A stretch of DNA of 64,000 bases, from assembly GCF_045679555.1 (NCBI RefSeq), contig NC_092091.1, positions 80,488,815 through 80,552,814 on the forward strand, given 5' to 3'. Positions within the stretch are counted from its first letter, which is position 1, and each line of letters opens with the position of its first letter. The DNA comes from Salvelinus alpinus. Its lineage: Eukaryota; Chordata; Actinopteri; Salmoniformes; Salmonidae. Below, piece by piece: positions 59,920 through 64,000 of the stretch. The notes under the pieces are model-generated. The model did not search any database and was not told the origin of the DNA. It saw only the letters and a list, made by a program, of their open reading frames with translations. The translations under genes and the position numbers were made by a program.

Positions 59920-64000
<4,081 letters not shown>

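Overview
The window looks like nuclear DNA of a salmonid fish. Evidence is the mix of elements: Tc1-like transposons, a tRNA-headed SINE, an L2-type LINE whose 3' end reads gtgacaaataaa followed by tttgattt, short palindromic salmonid repeats, very long CA/TG runs, and split teleost genes. There is no bacterial-style operon, CRISPR array or rRNA. By my estimate about 45% of the 64 kb is tandem repeat, spread over more than 25 separate arrays.

Region 1 (1-16284) is a piece of an axonemal dynein heavy chain gene on the minus strand, most like DNAH6. Three consecutive exons (14551-14691, 904-1146, 454-621) join in phase 0 and encode part of AAA4 and the start of the microtubule-binding stalk. 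The 13.4 kb intron between the first two holds a plus-strand repeat-element ORF with an SGNH-hydrolase-like motif. Five separate segments of that ORF have grown into tandem arrays of 38, 42, 37, 19 and 24 bp units. A 56-bp array after the last exon is built from the end of that exon plus its splice donor. A 100-N gap (16285-16384) follows, so linkage to the rest rests on the assembly.

Region 2 (16385-46066) is a cluster of C-type lectin-like type II membrane receptors. Gene B (minus strand, 36.95 to 31.0 kb) looks complete: TATA box, 5'UTR exon, cytoplasmic-tail exon, transmembrane exon, coiled-coil stalk exon and three lectin-domain exons, 333 codons in frame. Gene A (minus strand, 22.07 to 20.28 kb) has the same first five exons but the last two lectin exons were not found. 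A plus-strand remnant, C (25.3-25.55 kb), keeps two exons, and its 5'UTR donor has lost GT. Upstream flanks exist in four copies and a further unique block in two copies, some inverted. These copies act as empty sites that date later insertions: Tc1, SINE, Gypsy and solo LTRs. Several minisatellites here are also in inverted orientation to each other.

Region 3 (46067-64000) shows no recognisable gene. It holds microsatellites, a MITE inserted in a tRNA-like sequence, LTR-like and LINE fragments, five palindromic salmonid repeats, and minisatellites of 47, 62, 16, 55, 31-33, 39, 45, 57 and 52 bp. It ends in a G-rich 20-bp array that runs off the window.

The main theme is not a new enzyme system. 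It is the repeated birth of minisatellites from functional or transposon sequence: a splice donor, a splice acceptor module, a transposase tail and a LINE-like ORF. Many arrays keep exact unit length over dozens to more than 100 copies.
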